64,000 nucleotides of DNA, from positions 124,001-188,000 of the forward strand of contig NZ_JAUMKD010000002.1 in NCBI RefSeq assembly GCF_030519475.1, read 5' to 3'. Positions within the stretch are counted from its first letter, which is position 1. Every line of letters starts with the position of its first letter. Below the pieces are notes generated by a model. It did no database searches and was not told the origin of the DNA. It saw only the letters and a program-made list of their open reading frames with translations. This document shows positions 50,273-58,684 of this stretch, piece after piece. The DNA comes from Micromonospora sp. C28SCA-DRY-2. GTDB lineage: Bacteria; Actinomycetota; Actinomycetes; Mycobacteriales; Micromonosporaceae. Made by a program: the position numbers and the translations under genes.

Positions 50273-51409
50273 ATGAGGGCGAGCTTCCGGCTTGGCCGGA
50301 TCGCGGGCGTACCCGTCGGGGTCAACTGGAGCGTCCTGGTCATCTTCGCGCTGATCGCCTGGGGGCTGTCGGCCAACCAGTTCCCCCGGGCCTACCCCGG
50401 CGAGCCGGTGGCCGCGTACGTGCTGGCCGGACTGGCCGCCGCGGTGGTCTTCTTCCTCGGCCTGCTCGCCCACGAGGTGTCCCACGCGATCGTGGCCAAG
50501 CGCAACGGGCTGGCCGTCGAGGGGATCACGCTCTGGCTCTTCGGCGGCGTGGCCGAGCTGAAGGGCGAGGCCAAGGACCCCGGCGCGGAGCTGCGCATCT
50601 CCGGGGTCGGCCCGCTGGTCAGCCTGGTGATCGGGCTCTTCTTCGGGGCCATCGCCGTGCTGCTCGCCCTGGTCGGTGAGGACGGGCTGCTGCTCGGCGC
50701 GATGTCCTGGCTGGCCGGCATCAACGTGCTGCTGGCCGTGTTCAACGTGCTGCCGGCCGCGCCGCTGGACGGTGGGCGGGTGCTGCGGGCGGCGGTCTGG
50801 AAGTGGACCGGGGACCGGACGAAGGCGTCGGTGGTGGCCGCCCGGGCCGGCTGGGTGCTCGGCGCGCTGCTGATCGGCCTGGGGCTGTGGCAGTTCCTGG
50901 CCGGCGTCGGCTTCGGCGGGCTCTGGCTGGCCCTGATCGGCTGGTTCCTGATCGGCGCGGCCGGCATGGAGGAGCGGCAGGCCCGGCTGGGCAGCGCGCT
51001 GCGCGGGATCCGGGTGGCCGACGTGATGACCCCGCAGCCGCAGACCGCGTCGGGGCAGATGACGGTGGCCGACTTCGTGGACCACTACCTCTTCGCGTAC
51101 CGGCACTCGGCGCTGCCGCTGACCGAGGAGGGCCGGCCGGTCGGGCTGGTCACCCTGGACCGGGTCCGCGGCATCCCGGCCGACCGGCGGACCGGCACCA
51201 CGCTGGCCGAGGTCTCCTGCCGGGCCGACGAGCTGGTGCTCGCCTCCCCCGACGAGCAGCTCAACGACCTGCTCCCCCGGCTCAGCGAGTGCGCCGACGG
51301 CCGGGCCCTGGTGGTCACCGAGGGTCGCCTGGTGGGCATCGTCTCCCCCAGCGACATCAGCCGCGCCGTCCAGCGCGGCAGCATGCGCGACGACCTCGCC
51401 CGCCGCTGA
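50273..51409 (+). CDS. site-2-type M50 metalloprotease with CBS pair
   Basis: A 378-residue intramembrane protease. Six helices in the first ~235 residues; zinc motif HEVSH at 67-71 and the third ligand in NVLPAAPLDGGRVL. Residues ~245-370 are two CBS domains (IRVADVMTPQPQT, GRLVGIVSPSDISR) that bind adenine nucleotides and may gate cleavage. Likely substrates are membrane anti-sigma factors or similar, not identifiable here. ATG at 50273 is preferred to 50252, which has a ribosome site abutting it. The 50062-50272 gap holds nothing recognised. Confidence 0.9.
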   Translation: MRASFRLGRIAGVPVGVNWSVLVIFALIAWGLSANQFPRAYPGEPVAAYVLAGLAAAVVFFLGLLAHEVSHAIVAKRNGLAVEGITLWLFGGVAELKGEAKDPGAELRISGVGPLVSLVIGLFFGAIAVLLALVGEDGLLLGAMSWLAGINVLLAVFNVLPAAPLDGGRVLRAAVWKWTGDRTKASVVAARAGWVLGALLIGLGLWQFLAGVGFGGLWLALIGWFLIGAAGMEERQARLGSALRGIRVADVMTPQPQTASGQMTVADFVDHYLFAYRHSALPLTEEGRPVGLVTLDRVRGIPADRRTGTTLAEVSCRADELVLASPDEQLNDLLPRLSECADGRALVVTEGRLVGIVSPSDISRAVQRGSMRDDLARR

Positions 51410-51412
51410 CCT

Positions 51413-51465
51413 CGTGATCGCCTGTCGCTGAGCCGGCCCGACCTGCCCCCGATCAGACGATCACG
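51413..51465. terminator. inverted repeat between convergent genes
   Basis: CGTGATCGCCTG (51413-51424) is inverted at 51454-51465 with one mismatch and a 29-nt loop. Another palindrome with a GATC core between convergent genes. Confidence 0.5.
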
Positions 51466-51473
51466 GGGACCGC

Positions 51474-52721
51474 TCAGCGGGGGAAGTACGCGTCCAACGG
51501 GTCGGTGTGGAACGTGGCCCGGGGGTCGAGGCGACGCAGGAGAGCGGTGAAGTCGGCGTACCGGGGGTAGGCCGCGGCCACCGCGGCCGGGGCCAGCTCG
51601 AACACCTTGCCCCAGTGCGGGCGCGGCGCGAACGGGGCGAGCCGCTCCTCCACCGCGGCCACCACCGGCAGCACCGCCGCCGCGTCGGCGATCCAGGTGA
51701 AGTGCACGGCGAGGCTGTCCCGGCCCTGGTTCGGGCTGAGCCACAGCTCGTCGGCGGCCACCGTACGCAGCTCGCAGACCTGGAGCACCGGAGCGATCAG
51801 GTGGGCGACCTCGTCCAGCGCGGCCAGCGCCTCGGCCGCCGCCGCGCGCGGCAGGTGGTACTCCGACTGCAACTCCTCCCCGCTGCTCGGGGTGAAGCCG
51901 AGCCGGAAGTGCGGCAGCCGCTCGTGCCACGGGCCGGGCTCGCCGAGCTGGGCCGTGCAGTTCTCCGCCGACATGCCGGGCACCGGGTGCCGGGGCCGGT
52001 CGGCCGCCGTCGTACCCAGCCAGTCCGCCGGGGGCGGCGGCTGGTCCGCGCGCTGCTTGCGCCAGACCTCCCGCAGCCGCGGCGTCCGCCAGTCGGTGAA
52101 GACGCTGACGCTGTACGCCGAGTCGAGCGCCGCGTCCAGCGCCTCCCGGGGCAGGTCGAGCCGGACGTACTGGCGCAGGTCGAAGGTGGGCACCACGTCC
52201 AGGGTGAGCCGGGTGACCACGCCGAGCGCGCCCAGCCCGACCACCATGCCGGCGAAGTCCTCGCTCGACCGGTCCACGGTCAGCAGGTCGCCGTCGGCGG
52301 TGACCAGTTCCAGCCCGGCGACCGCGGTGGCCAGGTTGCCGATCGTCGGGCCGGAGCCGTGGGTGCCGGTGGCGACCGCGCCGGCCACCGAGATGTGCGG
52401 CAGCGAGGCGAGATTGGCCAGCGCGTACCCCTGCCTGTGCAGGAGGGCGGCGAGGTCACCGTAGCGCGTCGCCGCCGGCACGGTCACGGTCCGCCGCTCC
52501 GGGTCCAGCCGTACGTCGGGCGGCAGGCCGGCCAGCGAGACCAGGTCGCCGGTGGTGTCGCCGAGGCGGTTGAAGGAGTGGCCGGTGCCGACCACCCGGA
52601 CCCGTTCGCTGCCGGCCACCAGCCGGCGCAGCTCGTCCACCGACTCCGGCCGGTGGTACCGGCGGGCGGCGTAGCGCACGTTGCCCGCCCAGTTCCGGCG
52701 CGGCACCCCCGGTCCCGTCAC
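51474..52721 (-). CDS. aldO: alditol oxidase (AldO-like, covalent FAD)
   Basis: A 415-residue FAD oxidase of the VAO family very close in layout to Streptomyces AldO: opens NWAGNVRYAARRYHRP, GTGHSFN with the His that binds FAD covalently, SLPHISVAGAVATGTHGSG, and the substrate strand FTDWRTP. The C-terminus keeps PVLQVCELRTVAADELWLSP and HWGKVF. It oxidises xylitol, sorbitol or glycerol to the aldose with release of H2O2. GTG start overlaps the upstream stop (GTGA), so it is coupled to a membrane protein gene. Confidence in family is high, in best substrate low. Confidence 0.92.
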   Translation of the reverse strand: MTGPGVPRRNWAGNVRYAARRYHRPESVDELRRLVAGSERVRVVGTGHSFNRLGDTTGDLVSLAGLPPDVRLDPERRTVTVPAATRYGDLAALLHRQGYALANLASLPHISVAGAVATGTHGSGPTIGNLATAVAGLELVTADGDLLTVDRSSEDFAGMVVGLGALGVVTRLTLDVVPTFDLRQYVRLDLPREALDAALDSAYSVSVFTDWRTPRLREVWRKQRADQPPPPADWLGTTAADRPRHPVPGMSAENCTAQLGEPGPWHERLPHFRLGFTPSSGEELQSEYHLPRAAAAEALAALDEVAHLIAPVLQVCELRTVAADELWLSPNQGRDSLAVHFTWIADAAAVLPVVAAVEERLAPFAPRPHWGKVFELAPAAVAAAYPRYADFTALLRRLDPRATFHTDPLDAYFPR

Positions 52722-53473
52722 GCGGTCGGCCTCCGTTCGGTGGACTGGTCGCCGGCCAACGCTCCGCTCAGCGTGGCCAGGGCCGCGTCGACCTGCGCGG
52801 TGCTGTAGCCGCGCCCGGTGGCCGGGAGGCCCTCGGCCCGGGCCCGTTCGATCTCCGAGCGGGCGGCCTGCCGCTCCAGCGTGCCGCCCCAGACCAGGGC
52901 GTCCTGGCCGCGCCGGATCAGCGCGTCGACCCGGTCCGGTTGGTAGCCGCGCAGCCCGACGGTGAAGTCCGGGGCGCCGAAGGCGGCCTGGCGCAGCCCG
53001 AGCACGTCGACGAAGCGGTCCCCGCCGTACCGCGACAGGGCCGCCGCGATCTCCGCGGGCCGCTCCCGAACCCGGTCGAGATCGAGCAGTTCCACCGCGG
53101 CCCGCCCGTCACGCGGGTGGTGCCCGGTGGCCGGCAGGCCGAGCGCGGTCCCCGCCGCCGGCACCAGCAGCAGCCGGGGCGAGGTGGGCCGGCCCTGCGC
53201 GGCCGGCGGCTGGTCCAGGGCCAGCGCGTCGATCTCGTGCCAGCGGATCAGCCGGCGCAGCTTCGGCAGCCGTACGGTCAGCCCGTCGGCACCGATGGCG
53301 AACCGGAACGGGCGCAGCAGCCCGGCCAGCACCACGCCGCCGAGCAGCACGCCGCCCCCGCCGACGATCCGGTGCAGCACGGCACCGTCGCGCGCGAAGA
53401 GCAGCAGCGCCGCACCCCCCAGCACGCAGACCAGGGGCAGCACCAACGCCCCCCGGTTGCGGTGCAGTTCCAC
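52718..53473 (-). CDS. two-helix membrane protein with PH-like and DivIVA-like regions
   Basis: About 251 residues from GTG 53473, chosen for GGGGG seven bases upstream (ATG 53512 has none). Two N-terminal helices (~10-50) are followed by a bacterial PH-like strand region (FRFAIGADGLTVRLPKLRRLIRW) and a C-terminal helical part with two DivIVA-type motifs (VGLRGYQPDRVDALI and GRGYSTAQVDAALATL). DivIVA-like motifs often target proteins to poles or septa. Coupled to aldO by GTGA. Function unknown; the combination is unusual. Confidence 0.75.
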   Translation of the reverse strand: MELHRNRGALVLPLVCVLGGAALLLFARDGAVLHRIVGGGGVLLGGVVLAGLLRPFRFAIGADGLTVRLPKLRRLIRWHEIDALALDQPPAAQGRPTSPRLLLVPAAGTALGLPATGHHPRDGRAAVELLDLDRVRERPAEIAAALSRYGGDRFVDVLGLRQAAFGAPDFTVGLRGYQPDRVDALIRRGQDALVWGGTLERQAARSEIERARAEGLPATGRGYSTAQVDAALATLSGALAGDQSTERRPTA

Positions 53474-53591
53474 GTCGTACCCCCGTTCGTGGCCGTCGTT
53501 TCCGGTCTGCATCATGCGCCGACCGGGCACGCGCCAGCACCGGTCGATCGGCCAGCGGTTACCACCGCCGCCGTCGGGGAAGCCTACGCCG

Positions 53592-53984
53592 ATGAGCACC
53601 TACCGTGATCCCGCCCCACGCGGCGACGTCTTCCCGTCCGAGGAGGAGATCGACCCGACCGGCAGCGGCGTCGAGCCGGCCAGCGGGCCGGCCGGGGCGT
53701 ACCGCCGGGTGGTGGCGACCAGCCCGGGGCCGAAGCCGACCCCCGCGCCGCCGCCGGCGCCCACGCCGGTGCCGACGCCCGGGCCGCCGCCCCGGACCGG
53801 CGCGCGTTCGATCGTCACCCGGCACCTGGACGGTTCCGTCGAGGTGGTCACCGACCTGGACGGCGACGGCGTCGCGGACGTGCTCCAGGTCGACCTTGAC
53901 GGCGACGGGGTGCCGGACGTGACCTATCTCGACCGGGACCGCGACGGCCGGCTGGACACCGTGCTGCGCGACCCGGGCCGCTGA
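53592..53984 (+). CDS. small Asp-rich calcium-type repeat protein
   Basis: A 130-residue protein. Acidic N-terminus (1-40), Pro-rich linker (48-72), and a C-terminal run (84-130) of DLDGDGVADVLQVDLDGDGV and DRDRDGRLD units, each fitting the DxDxDGxxD calcium loop of dockerin/thrombospondin type-3 repeats. There is no signal peptide, so calcium binding inside the cell would be expected; it might be exported by an unrecognised route. Divergent from the DivIVA/PH-like protein. ATG at 53592 has no strong ribosome site. Confidence 0.75.
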   Translation: MSTYRDPAPRGDVFPSEEEIDPTGSGVEPASGPAGAYRRVVATSPGPKPTPAPPPAPTPVPTPGPPPRTGARSIVTRHLDGSVEVVTDLDGDGVADVLQVDLDGDGVPDVTYLDRDRDGRLDTVLRDPGR

Positions 53985-54060
53985 CCGGGCCGGGCCAGCC
54001 GCGCCCCGCCCGGCCGGGCGCGGCGCGTCGCTGCTCGCCGGCCCGACCGGACGGGACGGC

Positions 54061-54990
54061 TCAGACCTGCGGCATCACCTCGGCGGCGACCAGTTCCAGG
54101 TGGTCCAGGTCGGCCAGGTCGAGCACCTGGAGGTAGATCCGCTGGCTGCCGGCCGCCGCGTACCGGCCGATCTTGTCGACCACCTCGGCGGGGGTGCCGG
54201 CGAGGCCGTTGGCGCGCAGCTCGTCGGGCTCCCGGCCGATCGCCGCGGCCCGGCGGGCCACCTCGGCGTCGTCCCGGCCGCAGCACAGCACCAGGGCGTT
54301 GGACCAGCGCAGCTCGGCCGGGTCCCGGCCCACCTCGGCGCAGGCCGCGCGTACCCGCTCGAACTGGGCGGCGGTGTCCTCGGCCGAGACGAACGGCAGG
54401 TTGAACTCGTCGGCGTACCGGGCGGCCAGCCGCGGGGTGCGCTTCGGGCCCATGCCGCCGAGCAGGATCGGCGGGCGCGGCTGCTGCACCGGCTTCGGCA
54501 GCGCCGGCGAGTCGGTGACCGGGTAGTACCGGCCGGCGAAGTCGAAGGTCTTGCCCGGCGGGGTCGCCCAGAGCCCGGTGATGATCGCAAGCTGCTCCTC
54601 CAGCCGGTCGAACCGCTCGCCGACCGAGGGGAACGGGATGCCGTACGCGGTGTGTTCCTCGGCGAACCAGCCGGTGCCGATGCCCAGCTCGACCCGGCCG
54701 CCGCTCATCTGGTCCACCTGGGCGACGGTGATCGCCAGCGGGCCGGGCAGCCGGAAGGTGGCGGCGGTCATCAGCGTGCCGAGCCGGATCCGCCGGGTGT
54801 CGCGGGCCAGGCCGGCGAGGGTGGTCCAGGCGTCCGTCGGGCCGGGTTCCCCGCTCACCGAGCCCATCTTCAGGTAGTGGTCGGAGCGGAAGAAGGCGGC
54901 GTAGCCGGTTTCCTCCGCGCAGCGGGCCACGGCGAGCAGGTCGTCGTAGGTCGCGCCCTGCTGGGGTTCGGTGAAGATCCGCAATTCCAT
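54061..54990 (-). CDS. F420-dependent LLM-class oxidoreductase
   Basis: A 309-residue luciferase-like monooxygenase-fold enzyme. Barrel signature MELRIFTEPQQG, SDHYLKMG, MSGGRVELGIGTGWFAEEH and ILLGGMGPKRTPRLAARYADEFN, the pattern of coenzyme F420-dependent dehydrogenases/reductases. It probably transfers hydride with F420. The substrate is unknown. Divergent from the ArsR pair, whose promoter lies in the short gap between. Confidence 0.9.
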   Translation of the reverse strand: MELRIFTEPQQGATYDDLLAVARCAEETGYAAFFRSDHYLKMGSVSGEPGPTDAWTTLAGLARDTRRIRLGTLMTAATFRLPGPLAITVAQVDQMSGGRVELGIGTGWFAEEHTAYGIPFPSVGERFDRLEEQLAIITGLWATPPGKTFDFAGRYYPVTDSPALPKPVQQPRPPILLGGMGPKRTPRLAARYADEFNLPFVSAEDTAAQFERVRAACAEVGRDPAELRWSNALVLCCGRDDAEVARRAAAIGREPDELRANGLAGTPAEVVDKIGRYAAAGSQRIYLQVLDLADLDHLELVAAEVMPQV

Positions 54991-55033
54991 GTCCCGAGCA
55001 TAGGTAGCCGGCCCGGGCGCCGCCGGAAAGGTT

Positions 55034-55071
55034 CATATGCCTTGACAGTCATATGACCAACGAGGCATATT
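55034..55071 (+). promoter_or_regulatory. ArsR operator and leaderless promoter
   Basis: TTGACA (55042-55047), 17-bp spacer, GCATAT (55065-55070); GTG follows seven bases later. The palindrome GTCATATGAC (55048-55057) sits in the spacer and ATATGCC/GGCATAT flank it, giving nested AT-rich dyads typical of ArsR-type sites. Confidence 0.65.
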
Positions 55072-55077
55072 CGGTGG

Positions 55078-55389
55078 GTGTCCGTCGACGCCTTCACCGT
55101 CCTCGCCGAGCCGACCCGGCGCCGCATCCTCGACCGGCTCCGCCGGGCCGAGTCCAGCGTCGGCGAGCTGGTGGACACCCTCGGGGTCAGCCAGCCGGCC
55201 GTCTCCAAGCACCTGCGGGTGCTCCGCGACGCGGGCTTCGTCACCTGCCGCACCGCCGCCCGGCAGCGCATCTACCGGATCGACGTGCGCCCGTTCCAGG
55301 CCGTCGACGACTGGCTCGCCCCGTACCGGCAACTCTGGGAGACCCACCTGGACGCCCTGGAACGACACCTCGACCGTCAGGAGCAGTGA
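55078..55389 (+). CDS. ArsR-family winged-helix regulator
   Basis: A 103-residue ArsR repressor (LAEPTRRRILDRLR, VSQPAVSKHLRVLRDAGF). It has no metal-binding Cys pair in the recognition helix and belongs to the SdpR-like group that pairs with SRPBCC genes. GTG at 55078 is at the predicted transcription start, so the mRNA is probably leaderless. Its stop overlaps the next ATG (TGATG). Confidence 0.92.
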   Translation: MSVDAFTVLAEPTRRRILDRLRRAESSVGELVDTLGVSQPAVSKHLRVLRDAGFVTCRTAARQRIYRIDVRPFQAVDDWLAPYRQLWETHLDALERHLDRQEQ

Positions 55390-55913
55390 TGCCACGCGAC
55401 AGCTTCCGCCCCAGCCCACCCGCCGAGGTCCGCGCCGAGCCGGCCGACAGCGGCACGACCCTGGTCTTCGTCCGCGACCTGCGCCACCCGCCGGAGGCGG
55501 TGTGGGCGGCGCTGACCGATCCGGCCCGGCTGCGCGAGTGGGCCCCGTTCCTCGCCGACCGCGACCTCGGCGCCCCCGGCGCCGCCGTGCTCACCATGGT
55601 CGACGGCGACACCACCGAGGACCTGCCGGCGACGGTACGCCGGGCCGAGCCGCCCCACCTGCTGGAGTACACCTGGGGCGACGACCTGCTGCGCTGGGAG
55701 CTGGCGCCGAGCGTCACCGGCACCCGGCTGACCCTGCGGCACACGGTCACCGAGCGCGGGATCGCGCCGATGGTGGCGGCCGGCTGGCACCTCTGCCTGG
55801 ACGTGGCCGAGCACCTGCTCGACGGCGACCCGGTCGGCCCGATCCGGGGCACCGAGGCGAAGGAGTTCGGCTGGGCCGAGTTGCGCGACGCGTACGCCAC
55901 CCGGCTCGACTGA
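55389..55913 (+). CDS. SRPBCC (AHSA1-like) protein
   Basis: A 174-residue SRPBCC protein: VFVRDLRHPPEAVWAALTDPARLREWAPF opens the helix-grip fold and GWHLCLDVAEHLLDG forms the last helix. Proteins of this group usually sit next to an ArsR regulator, as here, and may bind the inducing hydrophobic ligand. Catalytic role unknown. Coupled to the regulator. Confidence 0.9.
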   Translation: MPRDSFRPSPPAEVRAEPADSGTTLVFVRDLRHPPEAVWAALTDPARLREWAPFLADRDLGAPGAAVLTMVDGDTTEDLPATVRRAEPPHLLEYTWGDDLLRWELAPSVTGTRLTLRHTVTERGIAPMVAAGWHLCLDVAEHLLDGDPVGPIRGTEAKEFGWAELRDAYATRLD

Positions 55914-55959
55914 GGGTCGGCGGCGCCGGCCGGGGCCGGACCGGCGCCGCCGGCTCAGC

Positions 55960-56994
55960 TCAGACGTACGGCCGGGTCGCGTACGCGGCGCGCAGCGCGG
56001 CCAGGCCGTCGGCCTTGGGCGACAACGTGCCCCAGCCGGAGTTGAAGTAGTTGGTCCGGACGATCCGCGGCCCGCGCTCGGCGTTGAGCGCGGCGATGGC
56101 CGCCGGCACGGTGGCGATCCACTTCGCCTGGTCCGGGATCTCCGCCACCCGGACCCCCCACTCGGCGATGATCACCGGGCGGGAGAGCGCGACCGGGCCG
56201 AGGTCGGCGACCGCCCAGTCCTTGGTGCGGCGGAACCGGGCGAGCGCGGTGTGCTCGGGCGCGGTGGCGTAGACGTTCCACTGGAGGAAGTCGAGCTTCG
56301 CCATCAGCGCCTCCGGGTGGGTGCGCTGGAAGCAGGCCCGGTCGAAGCCGCCCACGCCGACCGAGAAGGTGGTGCCGGCGGGCAGCGGGCGGGCCTTGAA
56401 CCAGTTCACGATGTAGGTCATCGCCTGCACCGCCCGGGCGTCCGACTCCGCCCAGGTGTACGCCCTGCCCGCCTCGGTGGTGCCGAACTCGTGGTCGGTG
56501 TCCAGCTCGGAGGCGAGCTGGATGTTCACCCCGAAGCCCAGGGTCCGGTACTGCGCCAGCGCTCGGGCGAAGAGCCCGTCGCACTGCCCGGCGAGCACCT
56601 GGCCGTAGCCGTACGCCCTGGGCCAGGTGGTGCCCGGACGCTGCTGGATGGTCATCGCCGGCGCCGGGACGGTGTAGCTGACCCCGTCCACGGTGAAGGT
56701 CTGCGGTCCGTCGGCCGCGCCGTAGTGCTTCAACTCCAGCACCATGTTGATCGCGACGGCCGCCCGGCCCAGGTTGGTCAGCCACGGCCGGTTGTAGCCG
56801 GGGAACGTGTAGCCGTCGGCGAAGCTGCGGTACTGGGTGAGCGAGCGGAAGTTGCCGCCCGCCATGTCCGCCGTCGGGTCGGCCCCGCCGGACAGGTAGT
56901 AGCCGCCCAGCACCGGCGCGGCGACGGAGTAGGTGGCGGTCGTGGTGACGGTGCGCCCGGCCGAGTCCCGCACCGTCACGGTCACCCGGGGCAT
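55960..56994 (-). CDS. glycoside-hydrolase-like protein without signal peptide
   Basis: A 344-residue protein. The first ~28 residues are an Ig-type strand pair (VTVTVRDSAGRTVTTTATY) and the rest a barrel with GGYYLSGGADP, LASELDTDHEFG (possible acid/base Glu) and PVIIAEWGVR (possible nucleophile Glu), a clan-A glycosidase layout such as GH5/GH26. It has no export signal, and its start overlaps the stop of an Ig-like gene (TGATG). Such Ig-plus-glycosidase modules occur in actinophage tail proteins; no other phage gene is nearby. Family number uncertain. Confidence 0.75.
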   Translation of the reverse strand: MPRVTVTVRDSAGRTVTTTATYSVAAPVLGGYYLSGGADPTADMAGGNFRSLTQYRSFADGYTFPGYNRPWLTNLGRAAVAINMVLELKHYGAADGPQTFTVDGVSYTVPAPAMTIQQRPGTTWPRAYGYGQVLAGQCDGLFARALAQYRTLGFGVNIQLASELDTDHEFGTTEAGRAYTWAESDARAVQAMTYIVNWFKARPLPAGTTFSVGVGGFDRACFQRTHPEALMAKLDFLQWNVYATAPEHTALARFRRTKDWAVADLGPVALSRPVIIAEWGVRVAEIPDQAKWIATVPAAIAALNAERGPRIVRTNYFNSGWGTLSPKADGLAALRAAYATRPYV

Positions 56995-57263
56995 CACGCC
57001 ACCGCCCGGTAGACGGCCACCGAACCGTTGTCGGAGACCCGGGTCCAGGTGCGGCCGGAGTCGTCGGCGACGGTCACGGTGAGCGGATCCAGGACGGCGG
57101 TGACCCGGGCCGGGGCGCTGCTGTTGCCCAGTGCGTCGGTGACCACGACGGTGACGGTCAGCGGTCGGGTGTCGGCGTCGGAGTAGGCGACGGTCAGGGT
57201 CATCTGGTCGCCCGGCGAGTAGGTCGACGCGTTCAGGGTTGCGGTCGCGGTGGGAGCGGCCAT
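56994..57263 (-). CDS. Ig-like domain protein coupled to the glycosidase gene
   Basis: An 89-residue all-beta protein with one Ig/fibronectin-like sandwich (TATATLNASTYSPGDQMTLT, VVVTDALGNSS). GAGAGGAGGGG before ATG 57263 is one of the strongest ribosome sites of the window. No signal peptide. TGA overlaps the next ATG, implying a fixed ratio of the two products. It could be a structural or carbohydrate-binding partner of the glycosidase. Confidence 0.78.
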   Translation of the reverse strand: MAAPTATATLNASTYSPGDQMTLTVAYSDADTRPLTVTVVVTDALGNSSAPARVTAVLDPLTVTVADDSGRTWTRVSDNGSVAVYRAVA

Positions 57264-57764
57264 GCCGGCCCCTCCTCTCTTGCTCGGTGCCGGTCCGGCC
57301 GGCTCGTGCACCGGTGGCGGCCCGGCGGGCTGTGGGTGCGGCGGCAGCCGGGCCGGCGCGGACCGGTTTCCGGGTACGACGAGCCGTCCCCGCCCGCGGT
57401 CGGGGTTCGGTGATCGGCTCTGGCGGTCGGTCGGCCCGGTGGCTGCGGCGCGCCGGCCGTGACCGGGGATCCCCGGTCGGTCGCGCCGGGCCCGACCGCG
57501 TCGGCGCGGTCGGCGTACGGCTGCCGGAGGTCGCGACGTCGGTGTCGGCGGGAGGGCACCGGCCCGGGCGCCCGGGCGGTGCTGGCGGGGTCGGTGGCGA
57601 CGCTGCTGTCCCCACCGGGCCGGAGGAATGGGATGTGGCCCGCCATCCGCACGCCTCTCACCTGCTACAACAGTGCTGCGCGAGGGGCACCGGCGTCCTG
57701 TCAGCTATCGGACACCCGGCCGATCCGTCCGGTCTCCCGCCCGCCGGCCGGGACGGCCCGAGGA
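57264..57764. other. 500-bp gene-free stretch
   Basis: Separates the methyltransferase stop (57765) from the Ig-like gene start (57263); both read left. Frames here have unnatural Arg/Pro/Ala composition. A slightly AT-richer patch near 57655-57680 may hold the promoter of the Ig/glycosidase pair. Nothing else recognised. Confidence 0.5.
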
Positions 57765-58559
57765 TCAGCCGGCGGCGCTGCCCCGCACGGCCCAGGCCCG
57801 GGCGGTGAGCCGGATCGACCCGTCCGGCTCGGTCGGCACCCGGGCCGCCAGTTCCTCGCGCAGCGCGGCGCGGTGCCGCTCGGGCTGCGCCATCAGGTAG
57901 GCCGGAGCCGCGCCCTGACCGCCGAGGAACGGCGCCCAGTACGCGTCGAAGTCGGCGAACACGGTCGGCACCTCGACCGGCCGGACCGACACCGCCGTCA
58001 GCCCGGCCTCCGTCCACAGCGTCCGCAGCGGCTCCGGGGCGCAGACCGGGAACCGGCGGGCCTCGTCCAGTTCGGCCAGCGCCGGGTCGAGCCGGATCGC
58101 CGCCTCCCAGAAGTGCCGCATCATCGCCATGCCCTCGGCGTAGTCCCAGACGTACGCGGCGGCCACGCCGCCCGGCCGGAGCACCCGGGCGAACTCGGCC
58201 GCGGCGCGCGCCGGGTCCGGCACGAAGTTGAGCGCCAGCCCGCTGACCACCACGTCGACGCTGCGGTCCGGCAACGGCAGCGCCCGGGCGTCGCCGACCT
58301 GGAAGGCCGCCCGCCGGTCGTCCACCAGCGACCGGGCGTGGCTGACGAACCCGTGGGAGGCGTCGACGCCGACGACCTGCCCCGGCGCCGCCCGCGCGAG
58401 GACCGTCGAGGTCAGTGCGCCGGTGCCGCAACCCACGTCGAGCCAGCGCCGGCCGGGTGGCACGGCCAGCCAGCGGACGAACTCCTCGGCGACCCGGCGG
58501 CTCCACCGGCCCACGTACGCCTCGTATGCCTGGCCGTCGGCCCAGACCTCGCGCGCCAT
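57765..58559 (-). CDS. class I SAM-dependent methyltransferase
   Basis: A 264-residue methyltransferase. Motif I LDVGCGTGALTS (~40-51), acidic VVGVDAS, motif II VGDARALPLPD and VVVSGLALNFVPD fit the UbiE/Methyltransf_11 group. The C-terminal ~100 residues form an added helical cap (AYWAPFLGGQGAAPAYL). Substrate unknown. It ends 500 bp before the next gene. Confidence 0.9.
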   Translation of the reverse strand: MAREVWADGQAYEAYVGRWSRRVAEEFVRWLAVPPGRRWLDVGCGTGALTSTVLARAAPGQVVGVDASHGFVSHARSLVDDRRAAFQVGDARALPLPDRSVDVVVSGLALNFVPDPARAAAEFARVLRPGGVAAAYVWDYAEGMAMMRHFWEAAIRLDPALAELDEARRFPVCAPEPLRTLWTEAGLTAVSVRPVEVPTVFADFDAYWAPFLGGQGAAPAYLMAQPERHRAALREELAARVPTEPDGSIRLTARAWAVRGSAAG

Positions 58560-58672
58560 GCCGGCACCATACGCCCCCTCCGCCGTTACGCGCCCCGGCC
58601 GCCGCCTGCGGCTGCGGGCGGACGGCGGCGAGCGGCGGGCGCGGGCGGGCAGCGGCGGGCGGCGCGGCTTCG

Positions 58673-58678
58673 TAGCAT
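58673..58678 (+). promoter_or_regulatory. -10 box for a leaderless gene
   Basis: TAGCAT seven bases before the GTG at 58685, with no ribosome site between. The same hexamer precedes the 24867 and 38497 genes. Confidence 0.45.
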
Positions 58679-58684
58679 CGTCGG

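Noticed and set aside
55960..57263. The Ig-like and glycosidase genes as one gene broken by a frameshift
   Set aside because: The Ig-like domain is complete by itself and the TGATG overlap is a normal coupling junction, used elsewhere in this window.
57233..57661. A 142-codon minus-strand frame in the 500-bp gap
   Set aside because: Arg/Pro/Thr-rich composition without folding pattern and it runs into the strongly supported Ig-like gene in another frame.
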